DNA of 64,000 nt from Puccinellia tenuiflora (GCA_012064385.1 QRDG01001991.1:989290-1053289), one strand, 5' to 3'. Positions 11,215-23,677 are shown, counted from the first letter of the stretch. The notes: generated by a model not told the origin, from the letters alone. Made by a program: numbers and translations.

Positions 11215-14200
11215 TTTGGTCTTAAGGGTTTTGCTGGGTTTAGTAGCGATGGCTTAAGTGGTGGTTTAGCTTTGTTTTGGCATGAGAGTCTTTGTGTTGA
11301 TGTTCAGTCTGTGAATGAAAGAGTTATTGATGCTTATGTGCGTGCTTCCCCTTCTGAGCCCCAATGGCATATTACTTGTGTCTATGGTGAACCAAGGGTT
11401 GAAAATCGTCATCGTATGTGGCAGATACTGCGCGATATGAAAGTCCAATCGAACCTACCCTGGTTAGTTATTGGTGATTTCAATGAGTGTTTGTGGCCTG
11501 AAGAACATATGTCCCAACACCCTCGCTCTGTAAGTCAAATGGAGGCTTTTCGTGATGTTCTTTTTGACTGCAATCTCTCGGATCTGGGGTTTTCAGGTAA
11601 GCCCTATACATACGATAATAAGAGACAGGGTAATTCTGACATGCGTGTTCGGCTTGATCGAGCAGTGGCATGCCCTGCATGGAGAGACTTGTTTTCGGAT
11701 TCACATGTTCAGCATTTAGTTACTCCGGTTTCTAACCATGTTCCTATTCTCTTAAGCATTACACAGGAGGAGCGTCACACCAACAAGCGGCCTAGGCGCC
11801 AATATGAGATCTTGTGGGAACGTGAAGCGGAGCTCACAGAGCGTATTTCTGCTGCTTGGGAAGAGGCGGGACAGAAGGGCAACCTTGCTGATATCATGAA
11901 GGGTCTTGACCAGGTGATGGATACTCTCCACGTATGGAGTAAAAGGAAGTTTGGAAATATTCTGCGAGAGTTAAGCAAGTCAAGGCGGAATTTAGAGATG
12001 TTGTTGATCAACAATGCTAACCAACGTGACATTAGACGGGCCACCGATCACACGAACGAACTCCTGTACAAAGAAGAGATGATGTGGCTGCAACGTTCCC
12101 GAATCACGTGGTTTAAAGAAGGCGATCGAAATACCAAGTTTTTTCACCAAACTACAAAATGGCGCGCAAGAAGAAATAAAATCAAGAATCTCAAGGATAC
12201 AGATGGCACATGGAAGGACGTCCCTACTGATATGGAGCGGATGGCAACTTCATATTTTTAGGAGCTGTTTACAAAGGACCCTTCCCTAAATTCTGACCAT
12301 TTAATTTCACTGGTACAGGAGAAGGTCACGGCGGAGATGAACGTTGATTTATGCAGAGACTTTACTAATGATGAAATTGGTGATGCATTATTTCAGATTG
12401 GACCCCTCAAGGCGCCAGGGGTAGATGGCTTCCCTGCTCATTTTTATCAACGCAATTGGGGTACAATCAAGGCTGAAGTTATTAATGCGGTGAAGCTCTT
12501 CTTCGTTAATGGGAATATTCCGGAAGGTGTAAATGACACTGCAATCGTTTTGATTCCGAAGATAGATCAACCAGAGATGATGAAGGATTTCTGACCTATA
12601 AGCTTGTGTACGGTGGTTTATAAAGTGATAGCAAATTGCTTGGTTAATAGGATGCAGCCAATTCTGGGAGAAATCATATCTATCAACCAAAGCGCGTTTG
12701 TGCCAGGACGGCTTATCACTAACAACGCTTTGGTGGCGTTTGAGTGCCTGCATTTCACTGAGCATAATAAGGAGGATAAGAATTTCTGCGCTTATAAGTT
12801 GGACCTCTCTAAGGCCTATGATCGGGTGGATTGGGTGTTTCTAAGGAAAATGATGCAAAGACTAGGGTTCTCGCACCGATGGGTGGAATGGATTATGGCA
12901 TGTGTCACCTCGGTGCAGTATAAGGTTAAATTCAATGGAACTCTTCTGGATTCATTTTCGCCTTCTCGGGGACTCCGGCAAGGTGACCCCCTATCCCCCT
13001 TTCTATTTCTGTTTGTGGCTGATGGGCTGTCAACACTCCTCCAACATGAGGTTGCTCGGAATCAGATTGAGGCTGTTAAAATTTGCCGCCAAGCCCCGGG
13101 TATCTCGCACCTACTGTTTGCTGATGATAGTTTGCTCTTCTTCAAAGCTGAAAGGGCACAAGCAGTGCGGGTAAAACAGGTCTTGGAGCAGTATGCCAAT
13201 AGTACAGGCCAGCTTATAAACCCTGATAAATGTTCTATCTTGTTTGGGAACTCCTGTCCAACGACAACAAGTCTAGAGGTCAAGCATGCATTGGATGTTC
13301 AACAGGAGACTTTTGAAACTAAGTACCTGGGATTACCTACTCCGGAGGGCCGAATGTCTCGGGGTAAATTTGAAAGCTTGCAGGCTAGATTGGCAAAGTG
13401 CCTTGTTGAATGGGATGACAATCACAAATCACAAACGGCTAAAGAGGTGCTGATTAAAGCTATAGCCCAGGCAATTCCCTTGTATGTGATGAGTGTCTTC
13501 AAACTATCTTGGGGCCTATGTGATGAGCTTACGAAGATGATTAGGAGATTCTGGTGGGGTGCCGAGAATGGCAAAAGGAAGACCTGCTGGGTGGCCTGGG
13601 ATATTATGTTGAGACCTAAAAGCCATGGTGGCCTCGGCTTCAGAGATATGCGCCTCTTCAATCAATCTTTGTTAGCTCGCCAAGCATGGCATTTACTTCA
13701 GTTTCCTGACACGTTGTGTGCAAGGCTTCTGAAGGCGAAATACTTCCCGAACGGCTCTCTTGTTGACACGGTTTTTACTGGTAATAAATCGTCAACATGG
13801 CAAGCTATCGAACATGGCTTAGAACTCTTGAAGGAAGGTATCATTTGGAGAGTGGGGAATGGTACTCAGATCAGAGTCTGGCGGGATCCTTGGATACCAA
13901 CAGACAAAAGTTATCACCCGAGTTCACCGCAGGGTCGGTGTCGGTATCGCTGGGTTGCTGATTTCTTGCTCCCAACGGGCGGATGGAATGAGCAAAAACT
14001 ACAGCTTTATTTCAACCAAAGTGATATGAAGGAGATTCTGAAGATTAAAACATCGATGCGGAACGATCATGATTTTATTGCTTGGCAACCGGACAAAAGA
14101 GGCATGTTCTCTGTTAAAAGTGCATATAGTCTTGGCCTCTCTCGTAGTATGCTCGAGCAGGATCGAGGTGCTACTAGACTGAGACCGGATGGGGAATGCC

Positions 14201-14250
14201 CGAGCTGGAAACTGATATGGAATTGCCCAGTTCCTCCAAAGGTGAAAAAC

Positions 14251-16148
14251 TGAAGGGTTCGTTGCATAAAAAACAAAAAATTTCCTACGAAACAAGCGGA
14301 AAAAACCCAACGGATCTAGATCTATTAGACGAAGGTAGCGAAGTGGAGATCCAATCTCTTACCCTTGAAGATCGAACAAACGCGTTTTGTCAGTGCAGGG
14401 GTTGGCTAGTCGATCCCCACAACTAGACTCATCTAGTCGTGAGGAGATGTATTATCCGATCCGAGATCCAATCTGATGGAGCACCGCATGAGCAGCACCT
14501 CCGCGGTATCCACACGTACGGCTCGATGTAGACTCCTCCTTCTTGATCCCGCAAGCAAGGAGGGAGTGGCTAGATAGATCTCAGCACCACGACGGTTGTG
14601 GTGGTGTTGATGGTGGAGATCTCCACGAGCAGGGCTTCGCCAAGCCAAGCAAGAGGAGAAGGAGGAGGTAGCGCAGCAGCCCCTAGGGCTAGGGGGTGGT
14701 GCGGCTTGAAGGTGGAGGTGGCGGCAGCCCTCCGGGAGGGGTGGCGCAGGAGGTGGTGCGGCTAGGGCTAAGGAGGGGGTGGCGGCTAGGGTATTGGGCA
14801 ACCCCTTCTTGGCCGCACCTCTCCCCTTTATATAGGTGGAGGGGGCCAAGGGGTGTGCCCCAAAAACCCATCTAGGGTCGGCTGCCTTGGGGAACTTGCC
14901 CCCCAAGCAAGCCGAGTCCTAGAGGAACTAGGGTTCGGCTCCCCCCTTTCCTTATGGGGTGCGGCCAAGTCCTAGTCTAACTAGGGCTTGGCCGGCTGGG
15001 CCAAGGGGCTGGTGCGGCTAGCCCATTAAGGCTGTTGCACCACCCTTTAGTCCATGTGGGCCCCATAAGATGTGGGCCCCACTTCTAGACTCTTCTAGAA
15101 CCTTCTGGAACCTTCCGGTACCCTGCCGGAATATTCTGGAACTTTCCGACACCTCCGGAAACCACTTTGCTTATATGAATCTTATTCTCTGGACTCTTCC
15201 GGAACTCCTCGTGACGTCTAGGATCCCATCCGAGACTCCGAATGAATATTCATTCATACCATCAATTATCTCATCGCTAACCCTAGCTACATTGGAGCGT
15301 TAAGTGTGTGACCCTACGGGTTCGAGAACATGTAGACATGATCAGATCAATAATCAATAGCGGGACCGAGATGCCCATATTTACTCCTACATATTCAGCG
15401 AAGTTCCTTATTGATTGAACCATGATGCCGGAGATTCTTAATCTCGTATACGATTCCCTTTGTCTCACCGATATTTAACTTGCCCGAGATTCGATCGTCG
15501 ATATCTCCATATCTAGTTTCATCTCGTTACCTGGCAAGTTCTCTTTACTCGTCCATAATATAGGATCTCCGTGATTAACACTTAATCATATGGTTGCAAC
15601 CTTTCTGATGCTATATTACCGAGAGAGTCCAGAGATATCTTTTCCGTCACAAGGAAGGACAAATCCCACTCTTGATTCATGTAACCCAACAAATACCATC
15701 GGAGATACCTAAATGCCACCTTTATAATCACCTAGTTACGAAGTGACGTTTGATGTCCACAAAGCATTCCTCCGGTAAACGGGAGTGACATAATCTCATG
15801 GTCTAAGGAAACTATACTTGGCATATACTAAAGCGTTGGCAATGAAACTGTGTGACACGATCAATTGCAACTCTTTATTATTGGGTCTTGTCCATCACAT
15901 CATTACTCCTAATGACATGACTCCGTTATCAAGTGACAATAACAAGTCCATGGTTAGGAAATTCTAACCATCTCTTGACTAACGAACCAGTATGATAGAG
16001 GCTTACTAGGGACACCTGGTTGTTTATATTCCACACATGTATTATGTTTCCAATTAATACAATTATAGCATGGATAATAAACTATTATCATAAACATGAA
16101 TATGCTAATAAACCATTTTATTATTGCCTCTAGGGCATATTCCCAACA
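14251..16148 (-). repeat. full 3' LTR of the copia element
   Basis: 1,898 bp, TG...CA on the minus strand. On the minus strand it is preceded by a purine-rich CAAGTGAGAGAC (16149 onward), the polypurine tract. The distal 417 bp (15732-16148) align without gaps to 18418-18834 with about 13 differences by hand count (near 3%). The first kilobase in plus coordinates is GC-rich and yields proline-rich open frames that are not genes. Confidence 0.85.
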
Positions 16149-18417
16149 GTCTCTCACTTGCACTAGAGTCAATAATCTAGTTTACATTTTCTCGATCCAA
16201 CACTCATGGTGTCTAACACTCATGGAGTCTCAGGGCTGATCATGTTTGCTCATGGAAGAGGTTCTGTCCGTGTTCTGTACTATATAGTTCTCTATGTTCT
16301 TTGCAAAACGTCAATGTCACCTATTTTGACATTACTTTATCATCACATAATAAACCTCATATCATCATATGATAAAACTCATCATCATATGACGAATATA
16401 ATATATTTGGTTACAGAGTGAGACTTTCGTTTCCCTTTTATGCCTACATGACGTATGATCAGTCAAAAGAACTTTCACATAGCATGTGCACCCGGAACTC
16501 ACTCAATCTTGAAATAAAATTTCTCAAACCAAAATATTATATCTTCTAATCCTTCAATTAATCATATACTCCTATATGTTGTAGACTCAACAAATCTACA
16601 GTGCACCCATGCCACTTCGATATTTCTGATCATGCTTTCGCTACACTTCTGCTATTATGAGATCCCCAATCTAGTTTGGTATTATGACTTCAACCAAGTC
16701 TACCACTCTCTAGATTCAATTTATCTCATCTTCATGTTAAAATGACTCCTCATTCTAACACGTTCTTCTAACCAAGAACTTCGGTCACATATCGTCAAAT
16801 ACAAAATACGTGGTTCTTATATGTTTAGACCTATGAACAATTCATAGTGAATACCAACATATCCTCCAACCATTATTCTTGTACTGAGTTATCAACTCAA
16901 TGTTTCACCTATTTCTCACAAGCAGATGAACCTTTCTTCTCATGTTCCATTTTGAACTCTTTCAAAATCTGACTTAGGTTAAACATCCTGACATAACGCT
17001 TTATCAAACATATCTATCCTCCATAGATACATCCATCTCCATGGATATTTGACGTTCAAACTAACTTCATAAGTTATACGTTGGTTCCTGACTCATTTAC
17101 AACATTTATGAAATCTCTATTTCATATAAACAAGATGTTGTAAACTCCCACTCAAATATACACCATACACATATTAAATTGTGAAACCACTTTGGGTTCC
17201 CACTCAAAAATATGTTATCTTTATATTTGACCATGATTAACTAACTCTCACTCAAACATATGTCTCCACATATTTTTGATCATACAAAATAGTTTCTGCT
17301 CTAACTTAATATATGTCACCACATGTTATAATTAGATCCCACTCAGTTTCTTATGCACTTTCTCGATATTTTGGACACCTTGTCGAAGGTGTAATCTTTC
17401 AAAAAGTAGTAATTAAAAGAATCGCAACTCGCTCTGGATGGATATTTAGGTACCCTCGCCCTATTATGGATTTTTACTAGTGTATGGAAAGAGAATCGTG
17501 TGCCCCATACATAGGAAAGATAGAATCATCCTACTGCATTCCTTCTCCGGTCCTTTCATGGCCCATGCTGTTCAAAGGCTCCAAAATTATTAATTAACTT
17601 TTAAAATTCGAGAACTCATATACGAAACGCTAGTACTTTGCTAGCTTTAAGTTTTATTTATTCTCTACAAAACCCCTTTTGAGGAATAAATATGTGAAAC
17701 ATCACTTTCACAAAATCAAGCAACAATTACTTTGTGATTTAAACTTAACATAGGATGACTCTTAGTCACATTCGTATTTAAGGCTTCTGTTCTTCTTTGT
17801 AGTTTCGTAGGTATGTCTTGTTTCTCAAACATGACAAGTAAATCATGAATATTATTTTGTAACCTGACAAAATTTTATATTCTTGAATCCTACTTTTCTT
17901 TAGACAAGCTAAACCAAAATTCAATGATCACCATCATTAATTCCTTCATGTGTCAAGTTTTAACCAACATAGCACTTTACATATGTGCCACTCGATACAT
18001 GAACAAGCAAGGTTTTAGCTTTTCCATTTATTCCATCAATTATTTTAACAATGAAACCTTTTCACGATAAACCACTAAAACACTTAGCACAACCAACAAA
18101 TTGGTTTGCCCCTTTTAGTCTCATATTGTGGAATCACATTCATAGTCATACTTATGAATATACTACAACATTATTCGCAATAGTCTCTAATTATCTCATA
18201 ATTAATGAAACCACCTTTTCTCATGACTCATATGAAAAATATATGCGAATCATTAAATAGATCCTTATTTCTAAACAGAGTGTTTATCAAATAAATCTAA
18301 ATGCTATTAATAAACCCCGAAATAAAACCCTTCTTTGAGACCACACAATATCAAATAGTGTGTGATTACAATATCTTAGTACATATCAAACGCATTTGAT
18401 GTGACATTAAATAGATC
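16149..18417 (-). other. non-coding internal remnant of the copia element
   Basis: 2.27 kb of AT-rich sequence with no long open frame and no gag-pol motif on either strand. It begins next to the 3' LTR with the polypurine tract and ends where the truncated 5' LTR starts. I see no gene in it. Confidence 0.7.
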
Positions 18418-18834
18418 CCAGTTACGAAGTGACATTTGATGTCCACAAAGCATTCCTCCGGTAAACGGGAGTGACATAATCTCATGGTCTAAGGAAACTA
18501 TACTAGGCATATACTAAAGCGTTGGCAATGAAACTGTGTGGCACGATCAATTACAACTCTTTATTATTGGGTCTTGTCCATCACTTCATTACTCCTAATG
18601 ATATGACTCCGTTATCAAGTGACTATAACAAGTCCATGGTTAGGAAACTCTAACCATCTCTTGAGTAACGAACCAGTCTGATAGAGGCTTACTAGGGACA
18701 CATGGTTGTTTATATTCCATACATGTATTATGTTTCCAATTAATATAATTATAGCATGGATAATAAACTATTATCATAAACATGAATATGCTAATAAACC
18801 ATTTTATTATTGCCTCTAGGGCATATTCCCAACA
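18418..18834 (-). repeat. 5' LTR fragment (first 417 bp) of the copia element
   Basis: It matches the outer end of the 3' LTR and carries the intact terminus next to the AAAAC duplication. The remaining roughly 1.5 kb of this LTR is missing at the inner side, so the deletion happened after integration. Confidence 0.85.
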
Positions 18835-19423
18835 AAAACTTGGCATGGAAAATCTGTAGGAATGCTTTAGCAATGAAAGCTAACCTTAAACACAGGCACA
18901 TTACGATCACGGATATGTGTGAGGTTTGTGGCAGGGAAGCTGAGGATACTTTTCATGTTTTCATGCGTTGCCCCCACGCTCGTAATCTCTGGATGGCGAT
19001 GAAAGAAGTATGGAACTTGCCGGAAGATGATCAGATCAGACCTACTGGACCTCAGTGGCTACTGCAATTACTGACCGAAATTGAGGAAGAATAGAGAGCT
19101 CCCATGCTGATGACCTTGTGGCGCATTTGGCATGCTCATAATGAAATGACACATGATAAACCTTGCCCGTCCATTGAAGGTTCAAGGATATTTTTGGTGA
19201 GCTATCTCAATTCATTGCTAATGGTTAAACAATTTCCTGATGGAGATTTTATAAAAGGAAAAATGGTTGTCAACCAAGACGTCGGGCTAATGAAGAAACC
19301 TGAGCGTGCAGATGGCCGACAGAAGGTTCGGAAACGTTGGGTGCTACCGGATCAAGATGGAGTGAAGCTGAATGTGGATGGTGCTTTCATGTCCGAGGGC
19401 GGGGCAGGCGCAGGAATGATACT

Positions 19424-20490
19424 TGTCGGAGAATGGTCCCAGGAACTGGGGGTGTCTCCAAGGTATCGTGTAAGGGGCTGAACACGGAGTCAAGCAATCC
19501 TCAACGTGCTCCGGCGACGGTGCTCGTCGGACTCGCTGCGGACGACACTGCAGAGATGGACACAAGATCTTACCCAGGTTCAGGGCCCTCTTTGGGAGGT
19601 AAAACCCCTACATCCTGCTACGGTGTATTGCACTGCTTGGAGAGGTTCACAGTACAAGAGAGCTCGGAGAGCTCGAGGTGGCTAACAATGGCTATCTGCT
19701 AGTCTTCAGATCTAGGGTTAGGGTCTACTAGAGCTGCACCCACCGAAGATCGAACCCTTTGCTTGGGCGTGCTCCCCCTCCTTTTATAGGCGTCTTGGAC
19801 CTCTTCTGCCCAAACATTTGGGCGGGAAGGGTTACCACATGGCGACGAAGGAAGGAGCAGGGTGCACGATAAAGGTGGAGTCCACCATAAAGGTAAAGCT
19901 CGTGGACGCGGTCCACGGCAGGGGAGCGGTGTCACCAAAGTTGAAAAAGGCCACCGACCAGCCGGACGGTGGGCTGGCGCTTGCTGCGGTGGGATGTGAC
20001 CCATGGTGACGTCGTCCTTGGAGCGTAGCTGCAGACGGTTCCCTTATCACCAAAGAGGCAATACTCGTTGTCCGCTTTGCTTGAAGCCGCTTTGTTGACT
20101 GCTTTATACATGGAAACGGCAACTGCGGCGTCGTCGTCATCGCGCATAGGCACGCGCGTCACTCTGCACATGGTGCAGAGCCCATGTGCGCTCTGCCGCG
20201 GAGGCAGAGATGGCTTCGCGAGGAAGGAGCTTCGTGAGGCAAAAAGCCTCGCCGAGCCCTTCGGCTTGGTCCTTAGCAGAATTGCAGGTGGCGTCGGAGA
20301 CGCCTTGTCGAGGTGCGGCCCCTCGCCAAGGGAGGAAACCCTCGGCGAGGAGAAAAAGATCCCTCGCGAGGGAAAAACCCTCGCGAGGCTCGCTAGGCTG
20401 GAGAGCCTGGTCCTTAGCGAAAATCATCCGAAGAATCTCGTGGGCCCTGGCAGGCCGGCCCGTGGTACCCTGGTTTCCACTGTGCCGACA
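19424..20490 (-). mobile_element. solo LTR, TGTCGG...CCGACA family, in the LINE RNase H region
   Basis: 1,067 bp bounded by TGTCGG and CCGACA and flanked by the exact 5-bp duplication ATACT (19419-19423 and 20491-20495). Removing it rejoins the RNase H frame. A second copy lies at 50322-51385 in the other orientation. The TATA box (CTATAAAAGG, seen here as CCTTTTATAG at 19780-19789) puts this copy on the minus strand. There is no internal domain, so it is a solo LTR left by LTR-LTR recombination. It contains palindromes such as CCTCGCGAGG and CCTCGGCGAGG. Superfamily not assigned. Confidence 0.85.
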
Positions 20491-20847
20491 ATACTGCGCG
20501 ACCATACTGGTGAAGTAATCTTTGCCGCATGCCGCCATCTTAGCACAATTGAGGAGGGACTGCGTATGGCATTGCACTGGATAGTTCTGAACTTTACTGT
20601 TGAAACTGATTGCACTGAGGCAATCAAGTTAATCGAGACCTTATAAAGGAGAGAGGAACAAGATTAGTTGGCATCAGTCGTGACGCTAATGGTGCAAGTC
20701 ACGAGCTAGCTAGGATGGGCAGGTTGCAGGCAAGAACTGAGGTGTGGCTCAGGAGTTTTCCACAGGAAATCGCTAGACTATAGCATCTGATTGTAATCCT
20801 CCCTTGGCTTAATGTAATCTTCTCTCCCCCGCAAAAGAAAAAAAAAA

Positions 20848-21101
20848 TCACGCCGTCAAGTGTTGAAGAAAAATACTGTTGGCTCCGGAGCTCCCTAGAG
20901 TTTTTTTTTTTTTTGAAAACTACATCTTCAAACCTCAAAAAAAGTATATGCAATCTATATAAAAGAATGCCAAATATGGGATCAACATAATTATTTTTTT
21001 TGCCTTTGTAGAGCCACATATTTGTCAACGTTATGTAGCCTAAAATTCTCAATTTCTTCCATAAAACTTTGCAGATATGCAGATCATATATGCAAATATG
21101 T
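20848..21101. other. spacer between the LINE tail and a foldback MITE
   Basis: Low-complexity and A/T-run sequence. No gene or element ends are seen. It does not match the chromovirus sequence at the left edge of the LINE, which matters for the origin of that junction. Confidence 0.5.
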
Positions 21102-21525
21102 GAGTGGAGATTTCGTGCTCCCGAGCTCCAGTGATCCCACCATTTTAAAAAATTCAAAAAACATATTTAAAAGTTTTTTAAAAATCTGAAAAAATTCAGG
21201 CACGTTCTCAATGATATATACTACAATTGTGCAAATTTTCAATGCAAAATAATTTGGGGTTTGAGCTACACAAAAATGACAAATATACAGATCTGAGTAT
21301 AGTGAACAGTGTATAGTTTCAAATATCTAATTTTTGTCATTTTTGTGTAGCTCAAACCACCAAGTATTTTATATTCAAAATTTGCACGGTTATAATATAT
21401 ATCATTAAGAACGTGCATAATTTTTTTAAATTTTTTTTAAAACTTTTACATATATTTTTTGAGTTTTTCAAAATGGTGGGATCACTGGAGCTGGAGCTAG
21501 CTCAGGAGTCAAAATAACTTTCCTC
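21102..21525. mobile_element. foldback MITE, Mutator-like, copy 1
   Basis: 424-bp near-palindrome. The left arm reads GAGCTCCAGTGATCCCACC and the right arm GGTGGGATCACTGGAGCT; arms continue inward for about 150 bp each (ACACAAAAATGACAAAT against its reverse complement). Flanked by AAATATGT on both sides (21094-21101 and 21526-21533), an 8-bp duplication as made by Mutator-type transposases. Both ends start GAG. There is no coding capacity. Copy 2 is at 25582-26034. Confidence 0.8.
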
Positions 21526-21533
21526 AAATATGT

Positions 21534-22200
21534 ATCATATATTCATATGCCCAAAGTCATAACTTTTAAAATCGTTTAAAATACCATTTTTTTCCCACGC
21601 TATGGAGTCGGGCTCCACAACGACGCACTCGGGGAGAGTCGGGGCCCCTTCTGTCCGCTCTGCCATCGTGTCAAACATCAAGAAAATGCCATCATGTCTC
21701 GAAGATCGAGTTAAACAGGAAAAAAATATCGGGCTAGGATATTTTTCCGATCTAATCCTATCTAGCCGTCGGGGGCCCCGGCGCCATTTCGCTCCATCCT
21801 TATCCGCCACGGGCCACGGCCGACGACTATCCAAACATCGGGCTGGTCATCCAGTCTTATCACCCGCCGAGCGTTGGTTCTGGTCATCTGCGGTCATATG
21901 AAGGCTATCCTCACCGGAGCTACGATCTGTAGAGGCGACGCCACGTTCCTCCGGTCGAGACTCCTTCGTTTGCTAGTGCCTAGTGGTAGCATAACGTACT
22001 GCATACGGTAGGCTGTACAGGTGGCTATCTGAGCGGTAACCACCACCAAGCGGTGACGTCCCGGCATGATTTAAGAGAGGCCACTCCCAGCTAAAACTTA
22101 CTCGGACAGTGTGTTTCTCGGTGGTAGCTACTCACTCAGTAACAGAAGAGGCTCTTGCATCGACCACCAGATCCAGCTAGTTGTGCAGCACAAGACCAAG
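21534..22200 (+). promoter_or_regulatory. upstream region of the DRM1-like gene
   Basis: 667 bp between the MITE duplication and the gene start. No strict TATA box is seen; ATTTAAG at 22069-22075, about 130 bp before the ATG, is the nearest TATA-like string, and TGACGTC (an ACGT-core, as-1/CRE-type string) lies at 22054-22060. These are suggestions only. The transcription start is not determinable from sequence alone. Confidence 0.3.
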
Positions 22201-22650
22201 ATGCTCAATAAGCTGTGGGACGACGTGGTGGCCGGGCCTCCTCCGGAGAACGGCCTCGACAAGCTCCGCAGGGCCGCCGCCACCAAGCCTCTGGCAATCA
22301 GCACAGCTACAGGAGGCGGCGAGGCGAGTAAGTCGATGCCGACGACCCCGACGACGCCGGTGACGCCGTCGTCGTCGTCGTCGTCGCCGGTGACGCCGCG
22401 CGGTGGCAACGTGTGGAGGAGCGTGTTCCACCCCGGGAGCAACCTGGCCACCAAGAGCATCGGCGCCAACATCTTCGACCGCCCGCAGCCAAACTCCCCC
22501 ACCGTCTATGACTGGTACAGTAATTAAGCGGTCGACCTCCTCATCTTAATTAATACGTTCATAAGAAGTACTCCTACTCTACTAACGCTGCCAAGTTTCG
22601 TGTCCAGGCTCTACAGCGACGAGACCAGGACCAGGAGCAACCACCGCTAA
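22201..22650 (+). CDS. DRM1: dormancy-associated / auxin-repressed protein (DRM1/ARP family), two exons
   Basis: Coding parts are 22201-22514 and 22608-22650, giving 118 residues, the usual length of the family. The N-terminus (MLNKLWDDVVAGP, then GL..LR) and the C-terminal block NVWRSVFHPGSNLA, SIGANIFDRP, NSPTVYDW and YS.ETR...HR match the conserved ends of DRM1/ARP proteins. The middle (about residues 35-70) is a low-complexity Thr/Pro/Ser linker, so the protein is largely disordered. The family is strongly regulated by auxin, sugar and dormancy in plants; its molecular function is not established. Without splicing, the frame ends four codons past the donor, losing the conserved tail, which supports the intron. 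Start chosen because the family begins there; an upstream in-frame ATG at 22111 would add 30 residues of unrelated sequence. The gene looks intact. Confidence 0.93.
22515..22607 (+). other. intron of the DRM1-like gene (93 bp)
   Basis: GT at 22515-22516 and AG at 22606-22607, with a TACTAAC branch-point string at 22586-22594. Removing it joins TG+G into Trp and restores the conserved DW-LYS C-terminus. 93 bp is a typical short plant intron. Confidence 0.88.
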
Positions 22651-23675
22651 ATCAGGACCCGCGCGGTCGACCAAGAAGACAGGGTGCCAAACAAGCATTT
22701 TGGTCGTCGATCTAATCCTACGTGCTACGTTGCTGTCCGAGGCTGCATGTTGTTTGTCCTAAGCTTAATTAGTGCTACTTCACTACTCCTACTTTGTAGT
22801 AGTAACTTCGATCTCGTACCTCAGTCTGCTCGGTGTGCTAGCGTGTGTGTGTGTGTATACTTTGTGCACGTTCCATGTGTAAGTTCTTCTCAGTGTTTTG
22901 TTACCTATGGTCAGAAAATAACAGCCTCTGCGAGCAAGTTTTCATTTTCTTTTTCATTGGTATATATATGAAACAAGAAACACAGATCCGGCCGGTAAGC
23001 AAAACTGATACTACTAAAGAGCAATTTCGACATATACAAATTTATGTGCTAATCGTCAATAGGTAGGCATGGAGCACAAGTCAATGTAACTCGATGGCGC
23101 GGTGTCGTAATCCAGAATTCACCGTCGGGCTTGGGAAATGAGACGATCGATCGCGACGCGTGACCGCATTACGGAACTGTGATATGTTTTCAAGGGAGCA
23201 GCGAATGGGATTATGCGTGTTAATAATCTGATTGTGAAGTGGGACTAACGTGTATCTTGTCTTAAGTTGAAGACCAGGTCTCCTTTGTGACCTTGTCTCC
23301 TTTTTTTCTTTTTCTTTGAACAGTGTCTGACCTAGTTTTTTACCAATGGGTATGCAGTATGCTGCATAAAAAGTTGGAAGGCGATTCGGGTAAAATCTAT
23401 TAACCAGTTCAGTAAATAATGATAAAATTTGCATTATAATATGATATAGAAACAGTAATAAATAGTACTCTTGTCTGACCTACGCTTTTTTAAGGGCATG
23501 AAATTCATCTCGATTATAACGGTACTAGCAAAATGCCCCTGCGTTGCAACGGGCGACAAATTTTTTTTTTAGTAAAACTAAACAACGGCAAAAACCCACA
23601 AAGCCGTAATATACACAAATAATCAAGTGCAGCAATTTTTGTTATGTAAAAAGTATAATCACTAATGATGATTAG
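22651..23675 (+). other. 3' untranslated region and downstream flank of the DRM1-like gene
   Basis: The first few hundred bases are probably 3' UTR, including a GT microsatellite at 22842-22857; the polyadenylation site cannot be fixed. Further on, TACTAGCAAAATGCCCCTGC and then GTTGCAACGGGC near 23524-23550 resembles a terminal string common in grass repeats, but I found no partner end. No other gene is seen. Confidence 0.45.
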
Positions 23676-23677
23676 TA

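Larger units (their letters stand above)
14251..18834 (-). mobile_element. BARE/WIS/Angela-like Ty1/copia element, internally deleted
   Basis: Flanked by the exact 5-bp duplication AAAAC (14246-14250 and 18835-18839), which restores the LINE reading frame when removed. On the minus strand it starts TGTTGGGAATATGCCC, the terminus typical of the BARE/WIS/Angela copia group in Triticeae, and ends ...ACCCTTCA. It has a full 3' LTR, 2.3 kb of AT-rich non-coding internal sequence and only 417 bp of the 5' LTR. The 3' part of the 5' LTR, the primer site and the whole gag-pol are deleted. Confidence 0.88.
11215..20783 (+). pseudogene. LINE ORF2 remnant: endonuclease, reverse transcriptase, zf-RVT, RNase H
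   Basis: Endonuclease part: GDFN motif (near 11471), RLDRAVACPAW and SNHVPILL (near 11650-11755). Reverse transcriptase: LSKAYDRVDW (near 12805), GLRQGDPLSPFLF (near 12970) and the catalytic FADD at 13117-13128. zf-RVT: CEVCGREAEDTFH and MRCPHARNLW (near 18920-18990). RNase H: LNVDGAF (near 19369), continued after the second insertion by a TDC..AI region and a HELAR region, ending at TAG 20781-20783. Damage: in-frame TAG 12259-12261, TGA 12592-12594 (Arg expected), TAG 19092-19094, two insertions, and a frame change near 20646. The enzyme would nick DNA and reverse-transcribe LINE RNA at the target; this copy is dead. Confidence 0.88.
11215..20847 (+). mobile_element. L1-type LINE, 5'-truncated, with two nested LTR insertions
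   Basis: Without the insertions about 4.0 kb remains. It starts inside the endonuclease domain and runs through reverse transcriptase, a zf-RVT zinc-binding region and RNase H, ending in an A-rich tail (20833-20847). Plant L1 elements commonly carry this C-terminal RNase H. The 5' junction at 11214/11215 is against chromovirus sequence, but chromovirus sequence does not resume after the tail and no TSD is found, so the 5' end was probably created by a later deletion. Insertions: 14251-18834 and 19424-20490. Confidence 0.88.

Noticed and set aside
11215..11460. A start codon for the LINE frame near 11272
   Set aside because: The frame is open upstream of that point with endonuclease-like sequence; the element is truncated and there is no true start.
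20877..21100. Long A/T runs as a second LINE tail
   Set aside because: No LINE sequence precedes them and the true A-tail is at 20833-20847.
22128..22502. Minus-strand frames opposite the DRM1-like gene
   Set aside because: Shadow of the GC-rich coding strand; the plus-strand product matches a known family from end to end with an intron.
23524..23560. Helitron or other transposon end suggested by the GTTGCAACGGGC string
   Set aside because: No matching partner end, hairpin-CTRR terminus or duplication was found in the flank.
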